A DNA stretch of 44,054 bases from Nocardia carnea. GTDB lineage: Bacteria > Actinomycetota > Actinomycetes > Mycobacteriales > Mycobacteriaceae. The notes below the pieces were generated by a model, which was not told the origin of the DNA, did no database searches, and saw nothing but the letters and a program-made list of their open reading frames with translations. A program made the translations under genes and the position numbers. The stretch is from contig NZ_JARWPM010000161.1 in assembly GCF_029869215.1 (NCBI RefSeq), positions 1-44,054 of the forward strand, written 5' to 3'. Below are positions 8,027 to 15,893 of this stretch, in pieces (within the stretch, counting starts at the first letter, position 1; the number at the start of each line of letters is the position of its first letter).

Positions 8027-8083
8027 CTGCCGGGCCGACGCCGCAGCGGTCATGGTCAACGCCTCCACGGCCCTTCACCGACG
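8027..8083 (+). pseudogene. Relic fragment of proA
   Basis: Bases 8027-8083 match proA bases 5761-5816 with only about five substitutions and one inserted base, including 23 identical bases in a row (8046-8068). In the proA frame it reads [13 protein letters not shown], against [13 protein letters not shown] in the intact gene, and is then frame-shifted by the insertion. Weaker similarity may extend some 20 bases to the left. Nothing around it is coding. It marks the right side of the 2-kb insert and suggests that an older proA 3' region was displaced when the insert arrived. Confidence 0.75.
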
Positions 8084-8256
8084 TGCGGATCGTTGGATCC
8101 CCGTCTCGTTGCCTTCGGCGTTGCCGACGGCTCTGGTCAGCGCGGCGAGTGCGGTCGGACGACTCGGTGACCTGGGTCTCTTGGCCGCGGGGGACGAGGC
8201 TCGCTGAGCGGGCGCCCGGTAGCGTGGGGTGGGCAGAGTTCGACGGAAGGACGCCC

Positions 8257-9150
8257 ATGGAGCCCGCGAGTTCCCCTATCCCGCCGGTTCAGGAGCCGAT
8301 CTTCGCGTCGGTCGATGATGTGCAGGCCCGTCTTGCCGAAACCGGGTATCTGGCCGATAAGGCGACCGCTACCTCGGTCTTCCTCGCCGATCGGCTCGGT
8401 AAGCCCTTGCTGATCGAGGGGCCGGCGGGTGTTGGCAAGACCGAGCTGGCGCGGGCCGTAGCGCAGACCTCAGGGGCGGAACTGGTGCGGTTGCAGTGCT
8501 ACGAGGGTGTCGACGAGGCGCGGGCGCTGTACGAGTGGAATCACGCCAAGCAGATCCTGCGTATCCAGGCGGGCGGTGTGAACGACTGGGCCGATACCAA
8601 GGCCGATGTGTTCACCGAGGAGTTCCTGCTGTCGCGGCCGCTGCTCACCGCGATCCGGCGGACCGAGCCGACCGTCCTGCTCATCGACGAAACCGATAAA
8701 GCCGATGTGGAGATCGAGGGGCTGCTGCTCGAGGTACTCAGCGATTTCGCGGTCACCGTGCCGGAGCTGGGCACCATCACCGCCGCCCGCAAACCCTTCG
8801 TGGTGCTGACCTCCAACGCGACCCGTGAGCTGTCGGAGGCGCTGAAGCGGCGCTGCCTGTACCTGCACCTGGATTTCCCGGACGAGGATCTGGAGCGGCG
8901 CATCCTGGCCAGCCGGGTGCCCGAACTGCCGCAGGCGGTGGCGGCGCAGCTGGTGCGGGTCGTGCACGTGCTGCGCGGGATGCAGTTGAAGAAACTGCCC
9001 TCGGTGGCCGAATCCATCGACTGGGCGCGCACCCTGCTCGCCCTGGGGCATACCGATCTCGACGATGCGACGGTGCGCGAAACCCTCGGGGTCGTGCTCA
9101 AACACCGCAGCGACCACCAGCGTGCGCTGGCCGAGCTGAAACCGGCCTGA
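8257..9150 (+). CDS. MoxR-type AAA+ ATPase
   Basis: This 297-residue ATPase of the MoxR/CbbQ class has Walker A GPAGVGKT (55-62), Walker B LLIDE (141-145), a sensor-1 asparagine in VVLTSNATRELSEALKRR, and the usual C-terminal lid. MoxR ATPases act with VWA-domain partners as metal-cofactor insertion or protein-remodelling machines. The target here is unknown. The ATG at 8257 follows GGAAGG (8245-8250), and a TAGCGT -10 box lies at 8220-8225; the longer open frame upstream runs through the proA relic and is not coding. The VWA gene follows after 2 bases. The pair corresponds to Rv2426c-Rv2425c of M. tuberculosis by position and type. Confidence 0.9.
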   Translation: MEPASSPIPPVQEPIFASVDDVQARLAETGYLADKATATSVFLADRLGKPLLIEGPAGVGKTELARAVAQTSGAELVRLQCYEGVDEARALYEWNHAKQILRIQAGGVNDWADTKADVFTEEFLLSRPLLTAIRRTEPTVLLIDETDKADVEIEGLLLEVLSDFAVTVPELGTITAARKPFVVLTSNATRELSEALKRRCLYLHLDFPDEDLERRILASRVPELPQAVAAQLVRVVHVLRGMQLKKLPSVAESIDWARTLLALGHTDLDDATVRETLGVVLKHRSDHQRALAELKPA

Positions 9151-9152
9151 TC

Positions 9153-10559
9153 ATGGCGGTCACCGAAGACCGGCCCCTGGCCCCATACGGCCTGCCCGGA
9201 CATCTGGTGGGGTTCGTCGAGGCGCTGCGGGCGCGCGGGATCCCGGTGGGTCCCTCGGAAACGGTGGATGCGGGCCGGGTGCTGTCCGTGCTCGATCTCA
9301 TGGACCGCGAAGCCGTCCGGGAGGGCTTGGCCTGCGCGCTGCTGCGGCGCACCACCCACCGCGCGACCTACGACGGTCTGTTCGACCTCTGGTTCCCGAT
9401 CGCGATCGGAGCGCGCGACGCCGCCGCGGAGATCGAGCTGCCGTACCGCGAGGACGGCCGCCTCGACGTCCCCGAGCTGCGCCGGATGCTGGCCGAAATG
9501 CTCGCCGACGAGAACTCCGGCGCCGCGCAGGCACTGATGGCCGCCCAACTGGTGGAACAGCTCGGGCAGTATCAATCGGCGCGCGGCGCCTCGTTCTCCT
9601 CGTATCAGGCACTCAAGGAGATCCAGCCGCAGACCCTGCTCGCGCAGATCCTGGCCGGGATGACCACGCCGGGGATGAGTGATTTCGATACCGAGATCGC
9701 GCGGCGGACGGCCCGGGGCCGGATCGATAACTTCCGGCGGACGGTGGAGGCGGAGACCCGGCGGCGGGTGGCCGAGAAGATCGGGCGGGAGCGGGTGGCT
9801 TCGTACGGGGTCGCGCGGCAGGCCGAGGACGTGGATTTCCTGCGCGCCTCGCAGGCCGAATTGGCCGAGCTGAAACGCAGCACCCAGCGGCTCGCGCGGA
9901 TCCTGGCCTCCCGGCTGGCGACCCGCCGGCGGCACGCCAAACGCGGCGAGATCGATCTGCGGAAAACACTGCGCAAATCCATGTCGACCGGCGGTGTCCC
10001 GATCGACCTGGTGAACCGCAAGCCGCGGCCCGGGCGGCCGGAGCTGGTACTGCTGTGCGATGTCTCCGGATCGGTCGCCGGGTTCAGCAACTTCACGTTG
10101 CTGCTGGTGAGCGCGCTGCGTGAGCAATTCTCGAAGGTCCGCATCTTTGCTTTCGTCGACCACACCGATGAGGTGACGCGGTTCTTCGACCCGCACACCC
10201 AGCTCGACGAGGCGATGCAGCGGATCTTCGCCGAGGCCGATATCGTCGGCTTCAACGGCCACTCCGACTACGGCAGCGCGCTCACCAGCTTCGCCGAGGA
10301 CTTCCCGGACGCGGTCACCAGCCGCAGCGCACTGCTGATCCTCGGCGACGCCCGCACCAACTATCGCGACCCGGAACTGGCCACTCTGTCCGAACTGGTC
10401 GCCGTCGCCAAGCATGCGCACTGGCTGAACCCCGAACCACGGCAGAACTGGGGTTCGGGTGATTCGGCGGCCGATCGCTACCAGCAGGTCATCGAGATGC
10501 ACGAATGCCGGTCGGCGTCCCAGCTCACGGCCGTGGTCTCGCGGCTGCTGCCGGTCTGA
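9153..10559 (+). CDS. VWA-domain CoxE-like protein
   Basis: This 468-residue protein has a helical N-terminal half (1-260), a basic stretch near 255-280 and a C-terminal von Willebrand A domain with the MIDAS motif DVSGS (303-307), a threonine in the central loop and an aspartate in LGDARTNYRDPE. This is the layout of CoxE-like proteins that partner MoxR ATPases. It is expected to be the substrate-recruiting component of a MoxR-VWA complex in the cytoplasm. It starts 2 bases after the ATPase stop and is probably translated from the same message. There are no carbon-monoxide dehydrogenase genes nearby, so the Cox link is only by family. Confidence 0.88.
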   Translation: MAVTEDRPLAPYGLPGHLVGFVEALRARGIPVGPSETVDAGRVLSVLDLMDREAVREGLACALLRRTTHRATYDGLFDLWFPIAIGARDAAAEIELPYREDGRLDVPELRRMLAEMLADENSGAAQALMAAQLVEQLGQYQSARGASFSSYQALKEIQPQTLLAQILAGMTTPGMSDFDTEIARRTARGRIDNFRRTVEAETRRRVAEKIGRERVASYGVARQAEDVDFLRASQAELAELKRSTQRLARILASRLATRRRHAKRGEIDLRKTLRKSMSTGGVPIDLVNRKPRPGRPELVLLCDVSGSVAGFSNFTLLLVSALREQFSKVRIFAFVDHTDEVTRFFDPHTQLDEAMQRIFAEADIVGFNGHSDYGSALTSFAEDFPDAVTSRSALLILGDARTNYRDPELATLSELVAVAKHAHWLNPEPRQNWGSGDSAADRYQQVIEMHECRSASQLTAVVSRLLPV

Positions 10560-10598
10560 CCGGGACTCGCCGCGACCACCCCGTTAAGCTCGACACTC

Positions 10599-11273
10599 AT
10601 GCGTGGAACAGGCCGGCCCGGACTCAAGCTGGGGGTGATGGGTGGCACCTTCGACCCCATCCACCACGGGCACCTGGTCGCGGCCAGCGAGGTCGCGCAC
10701 CGGTTCGACCTCGACGAGGTCGTTTTCGTCCCGACCGGCCAGCCCTGGCAGAAATCCGGCCGCCGGGTCAGCCCGGCCGAGGACCGCTACCTGATGACGG
10801 TGATCGCCACCGCCTCCAACCCGCGGTTCTCGGTGAGCCGGGCCGACGTCGACCGCAGCAAGGTGACCTACACCGTCGACACCCTGCGCGACCTGCACGC
10901 CCAGCATCCGGGCGCCGAACTCTACTTCATCACCGGGGCGGACGCGCTGGCCAGCATCCTCACCTGGCAGGATTGGGCGGAACTGTTCGAGCTGGCGAAA
11001 TTCGTGGGCGTCAGCCGGCCGGGGTACGAGCTGAATATCGATCATCTCGCCGAGCATTTGCGGGGGATGCCCGACGACGCGGTCACGATGATCGAGATCC
11101 CCGCGCTGGCCATCTCGTCGAGCGAATGCCGCCGGCGCGCGGCCGAGGGCCGGCCCGTGTGGTACCTGGTGCCGGACGGGGTCGTGCAATACATATCGAA
11201 ACGGCACCTGTACGTGCCGGCGCAAGCGGAAGGTAATGGAAGCGTGAACCAGGCATCAGGGGGTACCGCATGA
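10599..11273 (+). CDS. nadD: Nicotinate-nucleotide adenylyltransferase
   Basis: This 224-residue enzyme joins nicotinate mononucleotide and ATP to give deamido-NAD in NAD synthesis. The nucleotidyltransferase signature [11 protein letters not shown] spans residues 15-25, and the C-terminal phosphate-binding motif appears as ISSSECRRR, a normal variant of ISSTxIR. The length is typical for actinobacteria. A TAAGCT -10 box (10585-10590) lies 8 bases before the ATG and no ribosome binding site is visible, so the operon probably starts here with a leaderless message. The stop overlaps the rsfS start by 4 bases (ATGA). Confidence 0.94.
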   Translation: MRGTGRPGLKLGVMGGTFDPIHHGHLVAASEVAHRFDLDEVVFVPTGQPWQKSGRRVSPAEDRYLMTVIATASNPRFSVSRADVDRSKVTYTVDTLRDLHAQHPGAELYFITGADALASILTWQDWAELFELAKFVGVSRPGYELNIDHLAEHLRGMPDDAVTMIEIPALAISSSECRRRAAEGRPVWYLVPDGVVQYISKRHLYVPAQAEGNGSVNQASGGTA

Positions 11274-11677
11274 CTGCGACAGCGGAGGCTGTGCAGATGG
11301 CGACCGTCGCCGCGTTGGCCGCGGACGAGAAACTGGCCGCCGATGTGGTGGTGCTCGACGTCTCCGAGCAGCTGGTGATCACCGACTGCTTCGTGATCGC
11401 TTCGGCGCCGAACGAGCGCCAGGTGAACGCCATCGTCGATAATGTCGAAGAGAAACTGCGCGCGGCCGGGCACAAACCGGTTCGCCGGGAAGGAACCCGC
11501 GAGGGCCGCTGGGCGCTCTTGGACTATGTCGATGTGGTGGTGCATATCCAGCACAACGACGAACGTAATTTCTATGCGCTGGAACGGCTGTGGAAAGACT
11601 GCCCTGTTGTTCCGGTCGAGGGGATCGGTCCGCCGGAATCGGCTGCCGATGAGGAAAGTGCTGGAGATACCGAGTGA
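11270..11677 (+). CDS. rsfS: Ribosomal silencing factor RsfS
   Basis: This 135-residue RsfS/Iojap protein binds ribosomal protein uL14 and blocks subunit joining under starvation. It shows the family pattern: [20 protein letters not shown] (residues 24-43), then [17 protein letters not shown], then [16 protein letters not shown] with conserved Trp and Asp. The last 25 residues are an acidic tail. It is coupled to nadD by ATGA and to gpgP by GTGA, as in mycobacteria. Confidence 0.94.
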   Translation: MTATAEAVQMATVAALAADEKLAADVVVLDVSEQLVITDCFVIASAPNERQVNAIVDNVEEKLRAAGHKPVRREGTREGRWALLDYVDVVVHIQHNDERNFYALERLWKDCPVVPVEGIGPPESAADEESAGDTE

Positions 11678-12333
11678 CACGAAATACCGGTGTGCGCACC
11701 CTGATCCTGTTGCGCCACGGGCAAACCGAATGGAACGCCAACGACCGGATGCAGGGGCAGATCGATACCGATCTCACCGATCTGGGCCGGCGGCAGGCCA
11801 AAGAGGCCGCGCGGGAACTGGTGTCCCACAAGGCGATCGGCCTCATCTCCTCCGATCTCAAACGCGCCTACGAAACCGCGCAGGCGCTGGCGGAACATTC
11901 CGGCCTGGAAGTGGTCCGGGAGCCGCGGCTGCGGGAAACCCACCTCGGTGACTGGCAGGGGATGGGCGACGTCGAGGTCGATTCGCTGTACCCGGGCGCG
12001 CGCCTGGAATGGCGGATGGACGCCACCTACACCCCGCCGGGTGGCGAATCCAAGCTCGAGGTCGGTGCCCGGGCGCTGCCCGTGGTGCAGGAATTGTTCA
12101 CCGAGCGGCGGGATTGGCCGGGCGCCACTATGATTCTCGTGGCGCACGGCGGGCTGATCGCCGCGCTCACGGCCGCACTGCTCGATCTGCCGCCCCGGAA
12201 CTGGCCTGCCCTCGGTGGTCTGGCCAACGCCAGCTGGGTGCAGCTGAGCAGCCACGGTCCGAGCATCGAGAAGCCCGGCTGGCGTCTCGATGTGTGGAAC
12301 GCAGCGGCGAAAGTAGCACCCGATGTCATCTGA
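11674..12333 (+). CDS. gpgP: Glucosyl-3-phosphoglycerate phosphatase
   Basis: This 219-residue member of the histidine phosphatase superfamily has catalytic His15 in LLRHGQTEWN, the acid Glu88 in RETHLGDW and the second His158 in VAHGG. By sequence alone it could be any phosphoglycerate-mutase-like phosphatase. Its place after rsfS and before octT matches Rv2419c, which dephosphorylates glucosyl-3-phosphoglycerate to glucosylglycerate, an early step of methylglucose lipopolysaccharide synthesis. Translation starts at a GTG overlapping the rsfS stop. Its 3' end overlaps the following small ORF by 11 bases. Confidence 0.88.
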   Translation: MTRNTGVRTLILLRHGQTEWNANDRMQGQIDTDLTDLGRRQAKEAARELVSHKAIGLISSDLKRAYETAQALAEHSGLEVVREPRLRETHLGDWQGMGDVEVDSLYPGARLEWRMDATYTPPGGESKLEVGARALPVVQELFTERRDWPGATMILVAHGGLIAALTAALLDLPPRNWPALGGLANASWVQLSSHGPSIEKPGWRLDVWNAAAKVAPDVI

Positions 12334-12490
12334 AGATCTGAACCGGCAGATTCCGGACGAACTGTTCCAGCGGGTATCCGCGAAACCGGAACGCGCGCTA
12401 CCCGATGCGCTGTTCGGTCCCGCGACCCCGCCGGCGCGGGACGAGAACGCCGACGACACCGACGGCGACGAGATGCGGAAGGCAGTCTGA
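12323..12490 (+). CDS. Small acidic protein between gpgP and octT (55 aa)
   Basis: An ATG at 12323, overlapping the gpgP stop by 11 bases, opens a 55-codon frame ending in TGA at 12488-12490. The product is hydrophilic, with an amphipathic first half around LNRQIPDELFQRVSA and a very acidic second half (NADDTDGDE). Third codon positions are mostly G or C, as in real genes here. The overlap suggests translational coupling and there is only a poor ribosome binding site. I do not recognise a family. It would be a co-expressed partner in the MGLP-linked operon. Confidence 0.45.
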   Translation: MSSEDLNRQIPDELFQRVSAKPERALPDALFGPATPPARDENADDTDGDEMRKAV

Positions 12491-12509
12491 TCATCAGGAG
12501 GGTTGCGCA

Positions 12510-13507
12510 GTGACAGCCAGGCCGGAGGATAGTGAGCCGGATTCGGCCGGGCCGGTCGCCGGTCCGGCCGCGCCGGATCGTTGGCCGGGCGCCGGCCCCC
12601 GCCCCGGGCACCACCCCCGCCCGGGCGGGGCCCCCCCCCCCCCCCCCCCCGGGTCCTCCCGCCCCGGCCGCGGGGGGGCCGGGCCCCGGCGCCCCCCGCG
12701 CGGGCGGGGGGGCGGGCCGCCGCCCCGCCCACGGAGCTCACCGCCGGCTCGGCCGTAGCCCTCCCGCTCGATACGCCCGGGGCCGTCGATCCGGCGGCTC
12801 CCCGGCGGCCGGTACTGCTGGTGATCGCCGATTCGCTGTCCTATTTCGGGCCCAAAGGCGGTCTACCGGCCGATCATCCGCGGATCTGGCCGAATCTGGT
12901 GGGGTCCGAGCTGGACTGGGACGTCGAGCTCGTCGCCCGGATCGGCTGGACCTGCCGGGACGCCTATTGGGCGTTGATCGGCGACCCCCGGGTCTGGGCG
13001 GCCGTACCGCATGCGGGTGCGGTGGTCTTCGCGGTGGGCGGCATGGATTCCCTGCCCTCACCACTACCCACCGCGCTTCGTGAATTGATCCGCTATGTCC
13101 GCCCGGCCGGCTTGCGACGGGTGGTGCGCACCGCCTACCAGTGGCTCCAGCCCAGGGCGGCGAAACTCGGCCGCCGGGTGGCGCTGCCGCCGGAAGTCAG
13201 CGTCGACTATCTGGAACAGTGCCGGACCGCGCTGAGCCAATTGCGGCCGGAACTGCCGATGGTGGCGGTACTGCCGTCGGTGCACGATTGCGCGGCCTAC
13301 GGCCGGGTACACCGCGGGCGGGAGCCGGCGGTGCGGGCGCTCGAAGGCTGGTCGGCGCGCACCGGGGTCCCGTTGGTGGATCTGAAGGCGGCCGTGCACG
13401 ACAACATCTACTCCGGCGACGCCAACCCCGACGGGATCCACTGGGGCTGGGACGGGCATACGGAGGTGGCCAAAGCGATGGTGAAAACACTGCGCGAGGT
13501 GGGATGA
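12510..13507 (+). CDS. octT: Diglucosylglycerate octanoyltransferase, frame broken by a G/C tract
   Basis: From about codon 85 onward this is an SGNH/GDSL-fold acyltransferase. It has the nucleophile block [17 protein letters not shown], then DLDW-type [26 protein letters not shown] and the catalytic Asp-His motif [12 protein letters not shown] near the C-terminus. The match to mycobacterial OctT and the position between gpgP and degV support octanoylation of diglucosylglycerate in MGLP synthesis. A GTG at 12510 with AGGAGGGT (12496-12503) is the natural start, but it is out of frame with the catalytic part. The switch lies within the G/C tract 12590-12730, so the N-terminal 40-80 residues are unreliable. 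I treat this as a sequence error in an otherwise intact gene. Confidence 0.78.
12590..12730. other. G/C homopolymer tract inside octT, probable sequence artefact
   Basis: About 140 bases consist almost only of C and G runs, including a run of some 20 C and several G runs of 6-7. The reading frame is continuous on either side, but the two frames do not match. The texture equals the tracts at the window start and at 39090-39215. Confidence 0.75.
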
Positions 13508-13510
13508 GAC

Positions 13511-14353
13511 GTGGCGGTCGTGGTGGTCACCGATTCGTCCGCCAGTCTGCCCGCGGACCTGATCGGCGAACTGGGTATCGCGGTGGTGCCCTTGCATGTG
13601 CTGGTGGGTGATACGGCGCTGCGCGAAGGGGTCGACGACCTCGATATCGACTATGCCGCGGATTCGGTCAGCACCTCCGCGCCGTCCCCGGGAGAACTGC
13701 GTGGCGCCTACGCCGAAGCCTTGGCGCGCAGTGGCGGTGACGGGGTGGTGGCGGTGCACCTGTCCCGGCAACTGTCGGCCACCTGGGAGGCCGGTCGGCA
13801 GGCGGTGCGGGATATGGGCGCCGAAGCGTCGGTGCGACTGGTGGATTCGCTCGGCGCGGGCCTGGCCACGGGATTGCCGGCGCTGGCCGCCGCCCGCTGT
13901 GCGGCCACCGGCGCGCCCCTGGACGCGGTGCACTCCGCCGCGGTGACCGCGGCGGAGAATTCGCATACGTTCATCGTGGTCAACCGCACCGAACAGCTGC
14001 GGCGTGGTGGCCGGCTCAGCACGGCTGCGGGGTTCTTCGCCAGTGAGCTGGTGAGCAAACCGATCCTGCAACTGGTGCAGGGCCGGCTGGAGTTGCGGGA
14101 AAAGGTGCGCACGCGGTCGAAGGCGGTCGCGAAACTGGTCGCGGCGGCGGTGGCGGCTGCCGGACCGGGGGAGGCGGCGCTGGGGGTGCAGCATCTGGAC
14201 GCGGCCGACGCCGCGGAAATGGTGACGACCCAGCTGCGCGAACGGCTTCCGAACGTCCGGGAGATTCTCACCGCGGAGTTCGGGCCCGCGCTCGGGGTGC
14301 ACCTCGGCGTGGGTGCGGTCGGGGTGCTGGTGCTGCCCGGCGGGTGCGGTTGA
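13511..14353 (+). CDS. DegV-family fatty-acid-binding protein
   Basis: This 280-residue DegV protein begins with VVVVTDSSASLPADL, followed by TSAPSPGEL (the conserved TSQPSP-like loop), a LSATWEAGRQA segment and the C-terminal domain with RTEQLRRGGRLS. DegV proteins bind a fatty acid and, as FakB in Firmicutes, present it to a kinase. No FakA-like kinase is seen here, and the actinobacterial role is not established. The GTG at 13511 lies 3 bases after the octT stop, so it is co-transcribed with the MGLP genes, whose acyl chemistry makes a lipid-binding neighbour plausible. It corresponds to Rv2417c. Confidence 0.9.
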   Translation: MAVVVVTDSSASLPADLIGELGIAVVPLHVLVGDTALREGVDDLDIDYAADSVSTSAPSPGELRGAYAEALARSGGDGVVAVHLSRQLSATWEAGRQAVRDMGAEASVRLVDSLGAGLATGLPALAAARCAATGAPLDAVHSAAVTAAENSHTFIVVNRTEQLRRGGRLSTAAGFFASELVSKPILQLVQGRLELREKVRTRSKAVAKLVAAAVAAAGPGEAALGVQHLDAADAAEMVTTQLRERLPNVREILTAEFGPALGVHLGVGAVGVLVLPGGCG

Positions 14354-14508
14354 TTCCCGGCTCTGCTTCGCCGGTGCTCGCCGTCTCGTGGAGGGCGGTT
14401 CCGGTAAGGATGCGATTGTCCGGATGGAGTGGTTGTCCACAGGCTTGCGTTCTCCACAGAGTTGTTGAAGTACCTGGTCGACGCGGTGGTTGGATGTGCT
14501 CGCGCGCC

Positions 14509-14521
14509 TAGCGTCGCGAGC
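14509..14521 (+). promoter_or_regulatory. Leaderless promoter of comEA
   Basis: TAGCGT (14509-14514) lies 7 bases before the ATG at 14522. No ribosome binding site is present. The 168-base gap from degV otherwise shows nothing; in M. tuberculosis the eis gene occupies this position. Confidence 0.5.
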
Positions 14522-15406
14522 ATGGCACGACAAGACGAGCGGGAACGAGTACGCAAACAGCTGGGCGGGTTCTTCGACGGCACACGCGAGGAACTCGATA
14601 CCGACGCACCGCGGCCGGATACCGCATTCACCGACGACGACGATTCGGTACGTACGCCCCGCTGGCTCGCCGAGCCGGCACCGCTCACCTGGCGAGAACG
14701 CCTGCTACCCCCGCGATTCCAGGGCGCGCGACTGGATCCGGGGCGCCGCGGCGTGGTGACCATGGCGGGGATCGGCGTGGTCGCCTTCCTGGTGACGCTG
14801 GTGGTGGTGTTCTGGGAACGCCCTGTCGCTCAGCCGGTTCCCCCGCTACCGGCCGCGCTTCCGGCATCGTTGCCCGCAGGGCACACCGCGCCCGGGAACC
14901 CACCTGCCGCGCCCGAAACCGCACCCGCCCAGCCACCACCGGCCGAATTGGTGGTGAGTGTGGTCGGCTTGGTGCACAAGGCCGGTCTCGTGCGATTGCC
15001 GCCCGGTGCGCGGGTCGCCGATGCGCTGGACGCGGCCGGGGGAGCGCTGCCGGGCGCCGACGTCACCGGGCTCAACCTGGCTCAGCGTCTCGCCGACGGC
15101 GACCAGATCCGGGTCGGTGCCGGCGATACGGCCGTCCCGCCGGCCGGCAGTGCGACGGTGAGCGGCGGCGGGCCGGGGGTTCCAGCGGCCGAGGGCGCGG
15201 CACCCACCGCCGGAACCCCGGTGAACCTGAACACCGCCACCGAGGCGGATCTCGACGCTCTACCGGGCGTCGGCCCGGTCACGGCGAAGGCGATCATCGC
15301 CTGGCGGGAGACGAACGGGCGGTTCAGCGATGTGGAGCAGCTGGCCGAGGTCGACGGAATAGGACCCGCCCGGCTCGCCCGCCTGAAAGAACTGGTGACG
15401 CTGTGA
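14522..15406 (+). CDS. comEA: ComEA-type DNA-binding membrane protein
   Basis: This 294-residue protein has a long charged cytoplasmic N-terminus (1-75), one membrane span (77-98), a Pro/Ala-rich linker, an SLBB-type beta-grasp domain (about 140-205, VVSVVGLVHKAGLVRLPPGA) and a C-terminal helix-hairpin-helix pair (about 230-294, NLNTATEADLDALPGVGPVTA). ComEA proteins hold incoming DNA outside the membrane for ComEC. The ATG at 14522 is preferred over upstream starts because of its leaderless promoter and because the longer version would begin in non-coding sequence. comEC follows after an unusually wide gap of about 490 bases. Confidence 0.9.
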   Translation: MARQDERERVRKQLGGFFDGTREELDTDAPRPDTAFTDDDDSVRTPRWLAEPAPLTWRERLLPPRFQGARLDPGRRGVVTMAGIGVVAFLVTLVVVFWERPVAQPVPPLPAALPASLPAGHTAPGNPPAAPETAPAQPPPAELVVSVVGLVHKAGLVRLPPGARVADALDAAGGALPGADVTGLNLAQRLADGDQIRVGAGDTAVPPAGSATVSGGGPGVPAAEGAAPTAGTPVNLNTATEADLDALPGVGPVTAKAIIAWRETNGRFSDVEQLAEVDGIGPARLARLKELVTL

Positions 15407-15893
15407 ACGGCGTGCCGGCAACAGCTACCGGAACCCGGGATACCGGGGGCCGCGGTCACCTCGTCCGATACCTGACTCATATCTCTGGCCTCGTCGGCGC
15501 TCGGGTCGGTATTGCGCGAGCCGAGGATCGCGGTCCTGTGTCGGCCCACGTCGGATCCGCAGCGGTGCGATTGCCTTCCCGTTCCACGGCTCGCCACTGC
15601 GGTGCGCATCCGACGCGGACCGCGGCCTGGCCATCGCCGACCGGATCGCATCGGGCAAGGTCGTCGAGGGGCAGCGCATCGGGCCGCTCGACGCCCTGGC
15701 CGACTGCGGTCCCGCAGGTCGCGCGGCAGCATATCGGCCTCGAGGCATCGCACCCGGCAGTGGAGGCAAACGCGGCAACGGACCAGCAGGGTCCAGCGGC
15801 CGGTGCGCGGCTCGGAGTCGTTTCGAGAGCGTTGGCCGACGATTTCACCGGGTTTCCCTCGTCGGTCTGCGGGCCCACTCGTCGCGGCATCTG
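15407..15893. other. Long comEA-comEC gap without a convincing gene
   Basis: In mycobacteria comEC follows comEA closely, but here 487 bases separate them. The comEC frame stays open leftward through much of this stretch without an ATG or GTG, and the translations are rich in Arg, Pro and Gly and resemble random high-G+C frames. I see no promoter, hairpin or domain. It may be decayed sequence or hold a promoter for comEC. Confidence 0.4.

Noticed and set aside
8541..10502. A 653-codon minus-strand frame opposite the MoxR and VWA genes
   Set aside because: Both plus-strand genes have full domain motifs. The reverse frame has none.
15407..15893. A gene between comEA and comEC
   Set aside because: All frames give Arg/Pro/Gly-rich translations without a domain, start signal or consistent codon bias.
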